Assembly: GCA_003524435.1 (NCBI GenBank)
Contig: DQHP01000009.1
Location: 1 to 23,013, forward strand
DNA from: Microbacterium sp.
GTDB lineage: Bacteria > Actinomycetota > Actinomycetes > Actinomycetales > Microbacteriaceae
Direction of reading: 5' to 3'
Length of the DNA: 23,013 nt
The notes beneath the pieces were generated by a model. The model saw only the letters and a list, made by a program, of their open reading frames with translations, was not told where the DNA came from and searched no databases. This document shows, in pieces, positions 7,838-15,411 of this stretch. The position numbers were made by a program, and so were the translations under genes. The first letter of the stretch is position 1, and the number at the start of each line of letters is the position of its first letter.

Positions 7838-8848
7838 ATGATCGATTCACACCCCCGAATCCAGGTACGAATCGTCATGGAAGAGGGTCGCCGCGGCGAC
7901 GTGTATCCCTCTGATGTCATCGAGTCGATCAGACGCATCGCCGACCTGGCTCACCCCTCCCTGACGGCAGCGCAGTTATCCGATGATCCAGACGCACTAC
8001 GCACGTGCGATGTCTTGCTGACCGGGTGGGGAGCGCCGGTGATCGACGACCACTTGTTGGCGCGTGCGCCACGACTGCGCGCGATACTGCACGCGGCCGG
8101 ATCCGTCAAAAACATGGTCACCGAGGCCACTTGGGAACGTGACATTGCGGTCGTCTCGGCAGCTGCCGCGAACGCGGAACCGGTGGCAGAAATCACTGCT
8201 GCGCAGATCGTGTTGGCAGCCCGCGGCGTCCCCGCCTCTCGCCGCGCATACCGCGACGTGCGCTCTCTCAGCGCCGCCAAAGCCGCACGCGGCGCAACGG
8301 GTCAAGTGGTCGGACTACTCGCCCTGGGTGAAATTGGGCAGCGCGTCGCGGAGAGACTGCATGGCAGCTCACTCACGCTGTTGGCGCACGATCCCTTCGC
8401 CGACGCCGCCGAGGCCGCGAAACTCGGAGTGGAATTGGTCTCACTGGAGGATCTGTTCGAACGCTCCGATGTCACGAGTTTGCACGCTCCCCTGTTGCCT
8501 GCGACGACGGGGATGATCAATAGGGGACTTCTCGAGCGGATGCCCTACGGCGCCACCTTGATCAATACCGCGCGCGGCGGGCTGATCGATGAAGAGGCAC
8601 TCGTCGAAGTGCTGCGCGGCCGGTCCGATCTGACCGCACTTCTGGACGTCACCGTCGAGGAGCCGCCCACAGCTGATTCCGCGCTCTGGACGCTGGAGAA
8701 TATCGAACTCACTCCACACGTGGCCGGATCGATGGGGACCGATCGCTCGGCGATGGGACGGCTCGTGGCGAGTGAACTGGCCCGCATCGCCGAGGGTCGG
8801 CCGCTTCAGCACCGTGTGACCCGCGAAGCGTTCAATCGGCTCGCCTGA
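7838..8848 (+). CDS. D-2-hydroxyacid dehydrogenase, NAD-dependent family
   Basis: A 336-residue protein of the D-isomer-specific 2-hydroxyacid dehydrogenase family. The catalytic triad is visible: Arg246 (NTARGGLIDEEAL), Glu275 (DVTVEEPP) and His294 (TPHVAGS). The NAD-binding loop reads GLLALGEIGQRV (159-170), so the first Gly of GxGxxG is Ala162. Asp185 at the end of the next strand (AHDP) favours NAD over NADP. GAGGAG lies 7 bases before ATG 7838. It is divergent from the importer genes and 95 bases ahead of manD, which has its own operator. It may reduce or oxidise a 2-keto/2-hydroxy acid made during sugar-acid breakdown, for example a tartronate-semialdehyde- or hydroxypyruvate-like compound that would feed the glycerate kinase. 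The substrate is unknown. Confidence 0.85.
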   Translation: MIDSHPRIQVRIVMEEGRRGDVYPSDVIESIRRIADLAHPSLTAAQLSDDPDALRTCDVLLTGWGAPVIDDHLLARAPRLRAILHAAGSVKNMVTEATWERDIAVVSAAAANAEPVAEITAAQIVLAARGVPASRRAYRDVRSLSAAKAARGATGQVVGLLALGEIGQRVAERLHGSSLTLLAHDPFADAAEAAKLGVELVSLEDLFERSDVTSLHAPLLPATTGMINRGLLERMPYGATLINTARGGLIDEEALVEVLRGRSDLTALLDVTVEEPPTADSALWTLENIELTPHVAGSMGTDRSAMGRLVASELARIAEGRPLQHRVTREAFNRLA

Positions 8849-8851
8849 GCA

Positions 8852-8867
8852 TGGCAAGCGATTGCCA
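8852..8867. promoter_or_regulatory. LacI-type operator B, upstream of manD
   Basis: TGGCAAGCGATTGCCA, identical to operator C (13895-13910) over these 16 bases and one base on each side. It begins 3 bases after the stop of the dehydrogenase gene. Its right half supplies TTGCCA (8862-8867), a possible -35 element with TTTCAT (8885-8890) 17 bases on, so repressor would cover the promoter. Confidence 0.75.
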
Positions 8868-8943
8868 ATTGGTCTTTGTTGTGGTTTCATGTCCCTATCG
8901 GACCGCCGCGTCGCAATGAACGCGCCCTGCACTTGGAGACGCC

Positions 8944-10182
8944 ATGCCCATCGACAAGGCCGAGGTGATCGTCACCAGCCCTGACCGTAATTTCGTCACC
9001 CTCAAGATCACCACTGCTGACGGCATCACTGGCCTGGGAGACGCGACGCTCAACGGTCGAGAGCTGTCTGTCGTCGCCTACCTCACCGAGCACGTTGTTC
9101 CTCTGTTGATCGGTTCCGACGAAGACCGCATCGAAGACACCTGGCAATTTCTCTACCGCAGCACGTATTGGCGCCGTGGCCCTGTCACGATGGCAGCGAT
9201 CGCCGCGGTCGACATGGCACTGTGGGACATCAAGGGCAAAAAGGCAGGGATGCCCGTATACCAGCTCCTCGGTGGAGCATCCCGCACCGGTCTGCTCGCC
9301 TACGGGCACGCATCCGGCAAAGAATTGCCAGAGCTGTTCGACAGCGTGCGCTCACACCTTGACCAGGGTTACCGGGCTATCCGCATTCAGACCGGCGTCC
9401 CCGGTCTCAAGGCGATCTACGGAATCGCGTCACAGTCAACAGACACCGGCGGCGGCGAGGCCCGTTATGACCACGAGCCCGCACGTCGGGGCGCAAAGCC
9501 GGTGGAAGAAGACTGGGACACCCGCTCTTACCTGCACCATCTGCCTGGCGTCTTCGAAGCAGTGCGCAACGAGTTCGGCCCCGACATCCCACTTCTTCAC
9601 GACGGGCATCATCGGATGACGCCGATCCAGGCAGCGAAGCTCGGCAAGTCGCTCGAGCCCTATGACCTGTTCTGGCTCGAGGACTGCACACCGGCCGAGA
9701 ATCAAGAGGCGTTGAAGCTGGTGCGCCAGCACACCACGACGCCACTCGCCATCGGCGAGATCTTCAACACAGCGTGGGATTTCAAAGACATCATCCGTGA
9801 TCAGCTCATCGACTACGTCCGCGGCGCGGTCACGCATATGGGCGGCATCACCGCCCTGAAGAAGACGCTCGACTACGCGGCGATGTATCAGATCAAGTCC
9901 GGCATGCACGGGCCGACAGATATTTCGCCGGTAGGAATGGCCGCGGCAATGCACCTGGGCCTTGCGATCCACAACTTCGGAATTCAGGAGTACATGCAAC
10001 ACGGCGCGAAGACCGACAGCGTCTTCCAGCAGTCCTTCACCTGGCACGACGGACTGTTGCATCCCGGAGACAAGCCAGGACTGGGAGTCGACCTCGACCA
10101 GGACGAGGCGGGCAAATACCCCTACGAGCGCGCGTACCTTCCTTATAACCGCCTCGCTGACGGCACCGTCCACGACTGGTGA
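8944..10182 (+). CDS. manD: D-mannonate dehydratase, enolase superfamily (ManD/RspA type)
   Basis: The 412-residue protein matches the ManD subgroup of the enolase superfamily. It removes water from D-mannonate to give 2-keto-3-deoxy-D-gluconate, using magnesium. Counting residues, Asn37, His122, Arg147 and Tyr159 fall at the numbers I recall for Novosphingobium ManD, and Asp220, His222, Glu246, Glu272, Arg293, His322, Glu349 and the C-terminal Trp412 follow with a constant 10-residue shift, so the metal and acid/base set is complete (LLHDGHH, WLEDCTP, IGEIFN, MHGPTD, QEYM). The residue two after His322 is Pro324. Some ManD-subgroup members act poorly on mannonate or act on D-gluconate, so specificity rests on context: uxuB and uxaC, which make mannonate, share the same operator. 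GGAG precedes ATG 8944, and the stop overlaps gntK. Confidence 0.92.
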   Translation: MPIDKAEVIVTSPDRNFVTLKITTADGITGLGDATLNGRELSVVAYLTEHVVPLLIGSDEDRIEDTWQFLYRSTYWRRGPVTMAAIAAVDMALWDIKGKKAGMPVYQLLGGASRTGLLAYGHASGKELPELFDSVRSHLDQGYRAIRIQTGVPGLKAIYGIASQSTDTGGGEARYDHEPARRGAKPVEEDWDTRSYLHHLPGVFEAVRNEFGPDIPLLHDGHHRMTPIQAAKLGKSLEPYDLFWLEDCTPAENQEALKLVRQHTTTPLAIGEIFNTAWDFKDIIRDQLIDYVRGAVTHMGGITALKKTLDYAAMYQIKSGMHGPTDISPVGMAAAMHLGLAIHNFGIQEYMQHGAKTDSVFQQSFTWHDGLLHPGDKPGLGVDLDQDEAGKYPYERAYLPYNRLADGTVHDW

Positions 10183-10739
10183 GCACGATGAGCGATCATG
10201 CGCGGCATCCGGTCGAGACTCCCCTCGTCGTGATGGGGGTGTCCTGCGTAGGAAAAACCACCGTCGGCGTGCTGCTCGCAGAGCACCTCGGGATGCCGTT
10301 TTATGACGCTGATGATCTGCATGGCCCCGCCAATATCGCGAAGATGAGTGCGGGCATCCCCCTCGATGACGATGACCGGGCACCCTGGCTCGATCGAGTA
10401 GGCATCGAGTTGGCGGCGTCCCCCACCCCCGTCATCGCCTGTTCAGCGCTCAAACGCATGTACCGCGATGCGCTGCGGGCTCACGCACCGAATGTGCGCT
10501 TTATCTTCCTCACTGCACCAGCTGCCACGCTCATCGAGATGGCATCCACACGCACCGGCCATTTCATGCCGGCAGAGCTTTTGCAGTCTCAGCTCGACAC
10601 GCTCGAGCCACTCGACGCAGACGAGAATGGCATGACCATCACCGTCGACGCCCCCGCCACAGAGTTGGTCGAGCGGGTTCGCGAGCGACTCAGCGCGGCG
10701 TCTCCTCACCCGCACTCACTTCTAGGAACGCGCCGATGA
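10179..10739 (+). CDS. gntK: Gluconokinase-family sugar-acid kinase
   Basis: A 186-residue P-loop kinase of the GntK family, which phosphorylates D-gluconate to 6-phosphogluconate. The Walker A is GVSCVGKT (20-27, Lys26), where GVSGSGKS is more usual; FYDADDLHGPANIAKMSAGIPLDDDDRAPWL and ACSALKRMYRDALR are family signatures. The GTG start at 10179 overlaps the manD stop (GTGA); ATG 10188 is an alternative. Its stop overlaps the next gene. No gene here makes gluconate, while ManD makes KDG and no PfkB-type KDG kinase is present. The kinase may therefore phosphorylate a ManD product, or serve gluconate arriving by another route. That is speculation; the family call is firm. Confidence 0.88.
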   Translation: MSTMSDHARHPVETPLVVMGVSCVGKTTVGVLLAEHLGMPFYDADDLHGPANIAKMSAGIPLDDDDRAPWLDRVGIELAASPTPVIACSALKRMYRDALRAHAPNVRFIFLTAPAATLIEMASTRTGHFMPAELLQSQLDTLEPLDADENGMTITVDAPATELVERVRERLSAASPHPHSLLGTRR

Positions 10740-11470
10740 ACCCTGAACGTCACCGTCTGAATGCTGCCCTCTCCTCCGCCGCTGCGCTCACCTGGGTCTG
10801 CACGGGCGACTCCATCACACAGGGCCTCGTGCACACTCACGGCGAGCGCACCTATGTCGATCACCTGCATGAGCTGATTCGCGGTGACATGTCGCGCATT
10901 CACGACACCGTGATCAACACCGCTATGAGTGGCTGGCGCATCGTGCTGTTGCTCGAGGACTTCGAACGGCGAGTCGCGAGGTGGAATCCCGATGTCGTGA
11001 CGCTGATGGTCGGCACGAACGACTGTTCGGATGCGGGGCTGTTTCCCACCATCAGCGCGGAAGAGTTTGGAGCCTCGATCGGCGCGTTCGTCCGCCGCGT
11101 CCGCGACGTTGGTGCCATCCCTGTTCTCCAGACCCCGCCCACTATCGATGTACAGCATGCGCCGGAGCGCGCACGCATCGGCGCATTCGCTGAGGCTGTT
11201 CGCACCGTCGCCGTGCGCGAGAACGTCATCCTCATCGACCAATTCGCCCGGTTCGCCAAGCTCGGCGGTGACGATCTCACCGGAGGGTTGTTGAGCGATG
11301 CGTTTCACCCTGGGGCCGCCGGGCACGCGGTACTCGCCCGCGAGATCGCGCATGAATTGGGGCTTCGCCCGGTTGCCGAACGCGACCGTGTTCTCCCCGA
11401 CCTTGACCAGCGCGCTCGCTCGGGTCAGGTTATGCCAGCGGATGCTGTCAGCGAGCAGCTATCCCCGTAG
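10736..11470 (+). CDS. Cytoplasmic SGNH/GDSL-family hydrolase (probable carbohydrate esterase)
   Basis: A 244-residue SGNH hydrolase with all blocks present: Ser26 in GDSIT (24-28), Gly66 (block II), Asn95 in GTND (93-96), and Asp188/His191 in DAFHPGAAGH. These enzymes commonly remove acetyl groups from sugars. There is no signal peptide, so the target should be an imported acetylated sugar or oligosaccharide. ATG 10736 overlaps the gntK stop (ATGA), which makes it the third gene of the operon controlled by operator B. Its last 23 bases overlap the end of the convergent LacI-2 gene, and I see no terminator between them. The exact substrate is unknown. Confidence 0.85.
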   Translation: MNPERHRLNAALSSAAALTWVCTGDSITQGLVHTHGERTYVDHLHELIRGDMSRIHDTVINTAMSGWRIVLLLEDFERRVARWNPDVVTLMVGTNDCSDAGLFPTISAEEFGASIGAFVRRVRDVGAIPVLQTPPTIDVQHAPERARIGAFAEAVRTVAVRENVILIDQFARFAKLGGDDLTGGLLSDAFHPGAAGHAVLAREIAHELGLRPVAERDRVLPDLDQRARSGQVMPADAVSEQLSP

Positions 11471-12464
11471 AACCACGCACCACCAGGCTCGTGGCGAAGT
11501 CGAAGGCCGCGGGCGCTGCGGCTCCGGCAGTCAGCGTGTTCAGCAACGCGGTCATCGCGTAGTCGCCCTCTTCGCGTAGCGGCGACTTCACTGTAGTGAG
11601 CGCAGGAGAGGTGAAATCCGCACCGAAGATGTCATCGAAGCCGACGATGCTCAGCATTCCCGGCACGGTGATACCAGCCTCGACGAGCTCTTGCATAAGT
11701 CCGATGGCGATGAGGTCGTTATAGGCGATGATCGCTGTTGCACCGCTGTCACGCGCGGCAACAGCAGCGCTGCGTCCGCCGACAACGGTCGGGGCAACCG
11801 GTTCTAGATGGATCAACTCGATGTGCGCCCATTCACAGCGCTGCGCGAGCAGTTCACCACGGTGACCGGCCATCCACGACAGTGCTGGCCCTGGGACATA
11901 GGCGATGCGACTGTGTCCCAGTTGGCGCAGATGACGCACGACCTCGGCAACACCGTGCTGCACATCAGGAACGATCGACAGCACATCTTCGACCTGCCGA
12001 TTGACGACGGCGACGGGCTTCTGCGCCGCCAGCGCGCGAATTCGATCATCTGACATGCGCGGTGTGGCCAGCAAAAGCCCATCGACCATGCGCAGCATCC
12101 GCGCGGCGCGCTCGTACTCTCGCTCTTCTGACTCTTCTGACTCTGTCAGCACGAGAGTGTATCCCTGGCGGGCAGCAGCGGTCTCTGCACCTCGAACGAC
12201 GTCGAAGAAGACGGGGTTCGTAATGTCAGAAACGACAAGTCCGGCGATCGAGGTGCGTCCGGTCGGCAGTGCACGCGCCATCAGGTTGACCTGATAGTTG
12301 AGCGACTCGGCAGCGGCCCTGATGCGACGCTCAGTGACGGCGTTAACGCGACCCGGGCGGTTCAGCGCACGCGAGACCGTCGAGGGGTTTACCCCTGCGA
12401 GCTTCGCCACGTCGTAGATGGTGGCACTCTCAGGCGCAGCGTTGACGGGCACCTCGTCGGTCAT
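11448..12464 (-). CDS. LacI-family transcriptional regulator (LacI-2), candidate uronate regulon repressor
   Basis: A 338-residue LacI/GalR repressor. The helix-turn-helix is at 15-34 (TIYDVAKLAGVNPSTVSRAL), the hinge helix at about 57-66 (YQVNLMARAL), and an effector-binding domain with ITNPVFFDVVRGAE and VGFDDIFGADFTSPALTTVKSPL follows. It starts 4 bases after the uxuB stop with a GAGGAG site, so it is in one operon with uxuB and is transcribed from the uxuB/uxaC control region. That region carries operator C, so LacI-2 would control its own synthesis and is the best candidate to bind all four copies of the 16-bp motif. The inducer may be a uronate or an intermediate such as fructuronate or KDG (inference). 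Confidence 0.9.
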   Translation of the reverse strand: MTDEVPVNAAPESATIYDVAKLAGVNPSTVSRALNRPGRVNAVTERRIRAAAESLNYQVNLMARALPTGRTSIAGLVVSDITNPVFFDVVRGAETAAARQGYTLVLTESEESEEREYERAARMLRMVDGLLLATPRMSDDRIRALAAQKPVAVVNRQVEDVLSIVPDVQHGVAEVVRHLRQLGHSRIAYVPGPALSWMAGHRGELLAQRCEWAHIELIHLEPVAPTVVGGRSAAVAARDSGATAIIAYNDLIAIGLMQELVEAGITVPGMLSIVGFDDIFGADFTSPALTTVKSPLREEGDYAMTALLNTLTAGAAAPAAFDFATSLVVRGSTGIAAR

Positions 12465-12468
12465 AGTG

Positions 12469-13842
12469 TCAACTCCTCACTGCTCCCGTCAGATGCGCGT
12501 TGGCACGGGGGTCGCCCTCCAGCCTACGGAGTTCCTGCTCGATCAGCGCCAGCATCCGAGAGGTTGCGGGCTCGCGCCCGGAAATATGTGCGTCACCGAC
12601 TCCGAGAAGCAGGTTCTCGATATCTGCTGAGCCTCTTCCCTCGTACGCTACCCACGCCGCGATCGCAGATGCGGTGACATCGGTGGCCATGCCAGAGCGC
12701 ACCGCATGCGCGAGCACAGGGACGATGCGCTGCGGAAGCTTGAGCGCACCATCCTGCGCAATCTGCGCCAGCTGGTGCCGGATCCGCGCGTTCGCAAATC
12801 GTTCGCGCGTGGCCGCGATTGCCCGCTCGATCTCCGAGGACGGCAGGGAGCAACTGTCCGCCGCCACAGACCAATAGTTCTCGACAAGATCGCGCAGCTG
12901 CGGATCAGCGAACGCCGTCGCGACATCAGCGAATCCGCGCAACAACCCCTGATACGCGAGCAGAGAATGCGCGCCGTTGAGGATGCGGAGTTTGCGCTCT
13001 TCAAACGGATGCAGCTGCGTGGTCAATCGCGCTCCTGCCTCCTCCCACGCGGGCCGCGGCCCTGCGAATCCATCCTCGATCACCCACTCCGAGAATGGTT
13101 CAGTCACGACTGCACCCTCGTCGAAGATTCCCGTCCTTTGTCTCAGCTCTTCGATGTCTTCTGCCGTCGTACGAGGCGTGATGCGATCCACCATCGATGA
13201 AAGAAATGCGACATGCGCATCGATCCAGTCTGGCAAGGAGCCGTCGATTATCGCCGCGGCATCCATCACGACCGCGCGCGTGACCTCTCCATTGCGGCTG
13301 AGGTTGTCACAGCTGATGATCGTCAGCGGTGAGTCCCCTGCGGCCCGCCTGGCGGCGAGACCTACGGCGAGGCGCACGGGGGCGGTGGTGAGAGCTTTGG
13401 CCTGCGCGCGCACGACACGGTTCAGGTCGGCCTGCACAGCGCCATCTTTCACGTCGAGACGCCCGTGCAGATCACGGCAATAGCCGGCCTCGGTGATCGT
13501 CAGAGTGACGATGTGCGTCTGTGGGTCTGCAATAGCCGCATCCCAACGGCTGCGGTCTGCCCCGTCATGCACAGCACGGATGCTGTCGATCTGTTCGTAT
13601 GCGTCACCGCCGGCTGCGCGAGTGATGAGAGTGTAGTGACCACGCCGCGTCCGCAGCAGTTGGGCCTGTGCGACAGAGCGGCCGGTGAAGGCAGCGATGC
13701 CCCAGCTTTCACCCGCGGCGGCAGCTGCGGCAGCTGCGGCTCTGTGCGTGTACCACGCCTGATGGGCGCGGTGAAAAGCGCCGACTCCGAGATGCGCCAC
13801 GGTCGGCCCTTCTATGACCGACTTCTGAGGCTCCTGGGCCAT
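12469..13842 (-). CDS. uxuB: Fructuronate reductase, mannitol dehydrogenase family (UxuB)
   Basis: A 457-residue member of the long-chain mannitol dehydrogenase family. It reduces D-fructuronate to D-mannonate with NADH. Motifs are LGVGAFHRAHQAWYT (18-32, cofactor loop), TITEAGYC (115-122), SCDNLSRNG (177-185), MVDRITPRT (217-225) and the catalytic Lys284-x4-Asn289-x2-His292 of ERKLRILNGAHS. The family also contains tagaturonate reductases and polyol dehydrogenases; glucuronate isomerase next door and manD under the same operator favour fructuronate. GTG 13845 and ATG 13842 are both possible, but AAGGA is 6 bases before the ATG. A run of nine alanines (35-43), encoded partly by two tandem copies of a 9-base unit at 13721-13738, sits just after the cofactor loop. 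LacI-2 follows 4 bases downstream. Confidence 0.88.
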   Translation of the reverse strand: MAQEPQKSVIEGPTVAHLGVGAFHRAHQAWYTHRAAAAAAAAAGESWGIAAFTGRSVAQAQLLRTRRGHYTLITRAAGGDAYEQIDSIRAVHDGADRSRWDAAIADPQTHIVTLTITEAGYCRDLHGRLDVKDGAVQADLNRVVRAQAKALTTAPVRLAVGLAARRAAGDSPLTIISCDNLSRNGEVTRAVVMDAAAIIDGSLPDWIDAHVAFLSSMVDRITPRTTAEDIEELRQRTGIFDEGAVVTEPFSEWVIEDGFAGPRPAWEEAGARLTTQLHPFEERKLRILNGAHSLLAYQGLLRGFADVATAFADPQLRDLVENYWSVAADSCSLPSSEIERAIAATRERFANARIRHQLAQIAQDGALKLPQRIVPVLAHAVRSGMATDVTASAIAAWVAYEGRGSADIENLLLGVGDAHISGREPATSRMLALIEQELRRLEGDPRANAHLTGAVRS

Positions 13843-13888
13843 CACTGTTCCTTACGCTCGCATCGACATCGATTTTTACGATTCAGTC

Positions 13889-13894
13889 AGTATA
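13889..13894 (-). promoter_or_regulatory. Probable -10 box of the uxuB-lacI operon
   Basis: TATACT on the minus strand abuts operator C, which would fill the -10/-35 spacer. The -35 is poor (around 13911-13918), as is common at repressed actinobacterial promoters. Transcription would begin about 40 bases before uxuB. Confidence 0.4.
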
Positions 13895-13910
13895 TGGCAA
13901 GCGATTGCCA
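13895..13910. promoter_or_regulatory. LacI-type operator C, shared by divergent uxuB and uxaC
   Basis: TGGCAAGCGATTGCCA, the same as operator B. It lies 52 bases before uxuB and 75 before uxaC, and touches promoter elements for both directions, so one bound repressor could silence both transcripts. Confidence 0.75.
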
Positions 13911-13933
13911 AATCTTGCCGCGCCGAGTAACGT
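13905..13933 (+). promoter_or_regulatory. Probable uxaC promoter overlapping operator C
   Basis: TTGCCA (13905-13910) lies inside the right half of operator C, and TAACGT (13928-13933) follows after 17 bases. This is the same geometry as at manD, where the operator also supplies the -35. A start near 13940 leaves a leader of roughly 45 bases. Confidence 0.5.
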
Positions 13934-13985
13934 GCTGGAAAGTGACGAGACATCCGTCACCGTTGCCCGAGCGCAGAAAGACAGC

Positions 13986-15398
13986 ATGCCGACGACACTG
14001 ATGCACCCGAACCGCCTCTTTCCGAGCGACCCGACGACACGGACCATTGCCCGCGAGTTGTATGAGACGGTACGCGACGCTCCGATCTGCTCTCCCCACG
14101 GTCACGTGCCCGCGTCGATGCTGGCTGACAACGCGCGTTTCGCCTCCCCCACTGACCTCCTCATCAACGGAGACCACTACGTCACCCGCGTGCTGCACGG
14201 CGCGGGGGTTCCTCTCGACCAGGTGCAAGCGGCACCAGGTGAACCACCGCTCGACCCTCGCCAGGTCTGGCGCCTGCTCGCCGCGCACTGGCATCGTTTT
14301 CGCGCGACGCCCGTACAGTACTGGTTCGAATACCAGCTCAGCGAGGTCTTCGGAATCAACACACGCCTCTCAAGTGAGACGGCAGATTCCATCTATGACA
14401 GCGTCGACGAGATGCTTTCGGACGAGGCATTCCTCCCCCGCGCGCTCTTTGCGCGCTTCGGTGTCGACGTGCTCGCGACGACTGATGACCCCGCAGATGA
14501 CCTCGCGGCACATCGTGCGCTCGCGGCAGATCCGACATTCAGCGGTCGCGTGCTGCCGACCTTTCGCGCGGACCGTTACATGGATCCTTCAGTTGCCGCA
14601 TGGAAATCGTCGCTCGACACCTTGGCGAGAGCATCCGACACCGACTGCAGCACCTATGCCGGTTTACTCGACGCGCTCCGCGCACGTCGTGCGTATTTTC
14701 GCGCGCTCGGCGCAACCGCAACCGACACTGGCGTGGTGGACGCCTGGGCACTCCCCCTTGCCGCGAACGAGGCAGAGCGCATCCACGCTGCGGGACTGCG
14801 CGGAACTGCCACGGTGGAAGAGGGCATCGCCTACCGTCGCGACATCCTTTATCGACTCATTGAGATGGCAGCGACAGATGGCATGGTGATGCAATTGCAC
14901 CCCGGTGTCGCACGCAACCATCATCTCCCCACGCTGAACCGCCACGGCGCAGACACCGGGCACGATCTGCCGTTGCCGACGTCGTTCACCGAGCCGCTGC
15001 GGCGTGCGCTCAACGATTTCGGCACCAAGACTGCGTTGCGCCTCGTTCTCTTCACTGTCGATGAGACCGCGTTCTCGCGCGAGCTCGCCCCGCTCGCCGG
15101 GTTCTATCCCAGCGTGTACGTGGGCGCACCCTGGTGGTTCTTGGATACCCCTGACGCCATCCAGCGCTACCGGCGCGCCATCACCGATAGCGCTGGATTC
15201 GTCAAGACATCGGGATTCATCGATGACACCAGGGCATTCTGTTCGATCCCCGCTCGACACGATATGTCTCGCAGAGCGGATGCTTCCTACCTGGCGTCGC
15301 TCGTCGCCACCCACCGCCTGACCGAGGCCGACGCGGCAGAGATCGCTGACGACCTGGTGCGGAAGGTGCCGTACGACACCTTCCGCATCCCGCGCTAG
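13986..15398 (+). CDS. uxaC: Glucuronate (uronate) isomerase
   Basis: A 470-residue member of the UxaC family (amidohydrolase fold), about the usual length. It interconverts D-glucuronate and D-fructuronate, and also D-galacturonate and D-tagaturonate. The N-terminus MHPNRLFPSDPTTRTIARELYETV and the metal-binding SPHGH (His38, His40) are diagnostic; MQLHPGVARNHH, GFYPSVYVGAPWWF and the C-terminal DLVRKVPYDTFRIPR also fit the family. The frame is open to a TTG at 13905 inside operator C, but ATG 13986, with AGAAAG just upstream, gives the normal N-terminus. It is divergent from uxuB and supplies its substrate. The last codons contain a perfect 11-bp inverted repeat, and the gene ends 13 bases before the convergent large lyase. 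Confidence 0.93.
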   Translation: MPTTLMHPNRLFPSDPTTRTIARELYETVRDAPICSPHGHVPASMLADNARFASPTDLLINGDHYVTRVLHGAGVPLDQVQAAPGEPPLDPRQVWRLLAAHWHRFRATPVQYWFEYQLSEVFGINTRLSSETADSIYDSVDEMLSDEAFLPRALFARFGVDVLATTDDPADDLAAHRALAADPTFSGRVLPTFRADRYMDPSVAAWKSSLDTLARASDTDCSTYAGLLDALRARRAYFRALGATATDTGVVDAWALPLAANEAERIHAAGLRGTATVEEGIAYRRDILYRLIEMAATDGMVMQLHPGVARNHHLPTLNRHGADTGHDLPLPTSFTEPLRRALNDFGTKTALRLVLFTVDETAFSRELAPLAGFYPSVYVGAPWWFLDTPDAIQRYRRAITDSAGFVKTSGFIDDTRAFCSIPARHDMSRRADASYLASLVATHRLTEADAAEIADDLVRKVPYDTFRIPR

Positions 15399-15404
15399 CG
15401 TTTT
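15358..15404 (+). terminator. Hairpin in the 3' end of uxaC, possible terminator between convergent genes
   Basis: TGCGGAAGGTG (15358-15368) pairs exactly with 15377-15387 around an 8-base loop, inside the last uxaC codons. A small CGC/GCG hairpin at 15391-15400 follows, directly before TTTT (15401-15404). The convergent neighbour leaves only 13 bases of gap, so an intragenic terminator is reasonable. Confidence 0.5.
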
Positions 15405-15411
15405 CTGCTCT

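Noticed and set aside
11448..11470. Overlap of SGNH and LacI-2 ends as evidence of a frameshift or misassembly
   Set aside because: Both proteins end naturally at full family length; convergent genes often overlap by a few codons in compact genomes.
13721..13738. Tandem 9-base repeat as a possible phase-variable or CRISPR-like element
   Set aside because: Only two in-frame copies within the uxuB coding sequence, encoding part of an alanine run; a copy change would not shift frame.
13905..13985. uxaC start at TTG 13905
   Set aside because: It is inside operator C and the predicted -35 element; the normal UxaC N-terminus begins at 13986.
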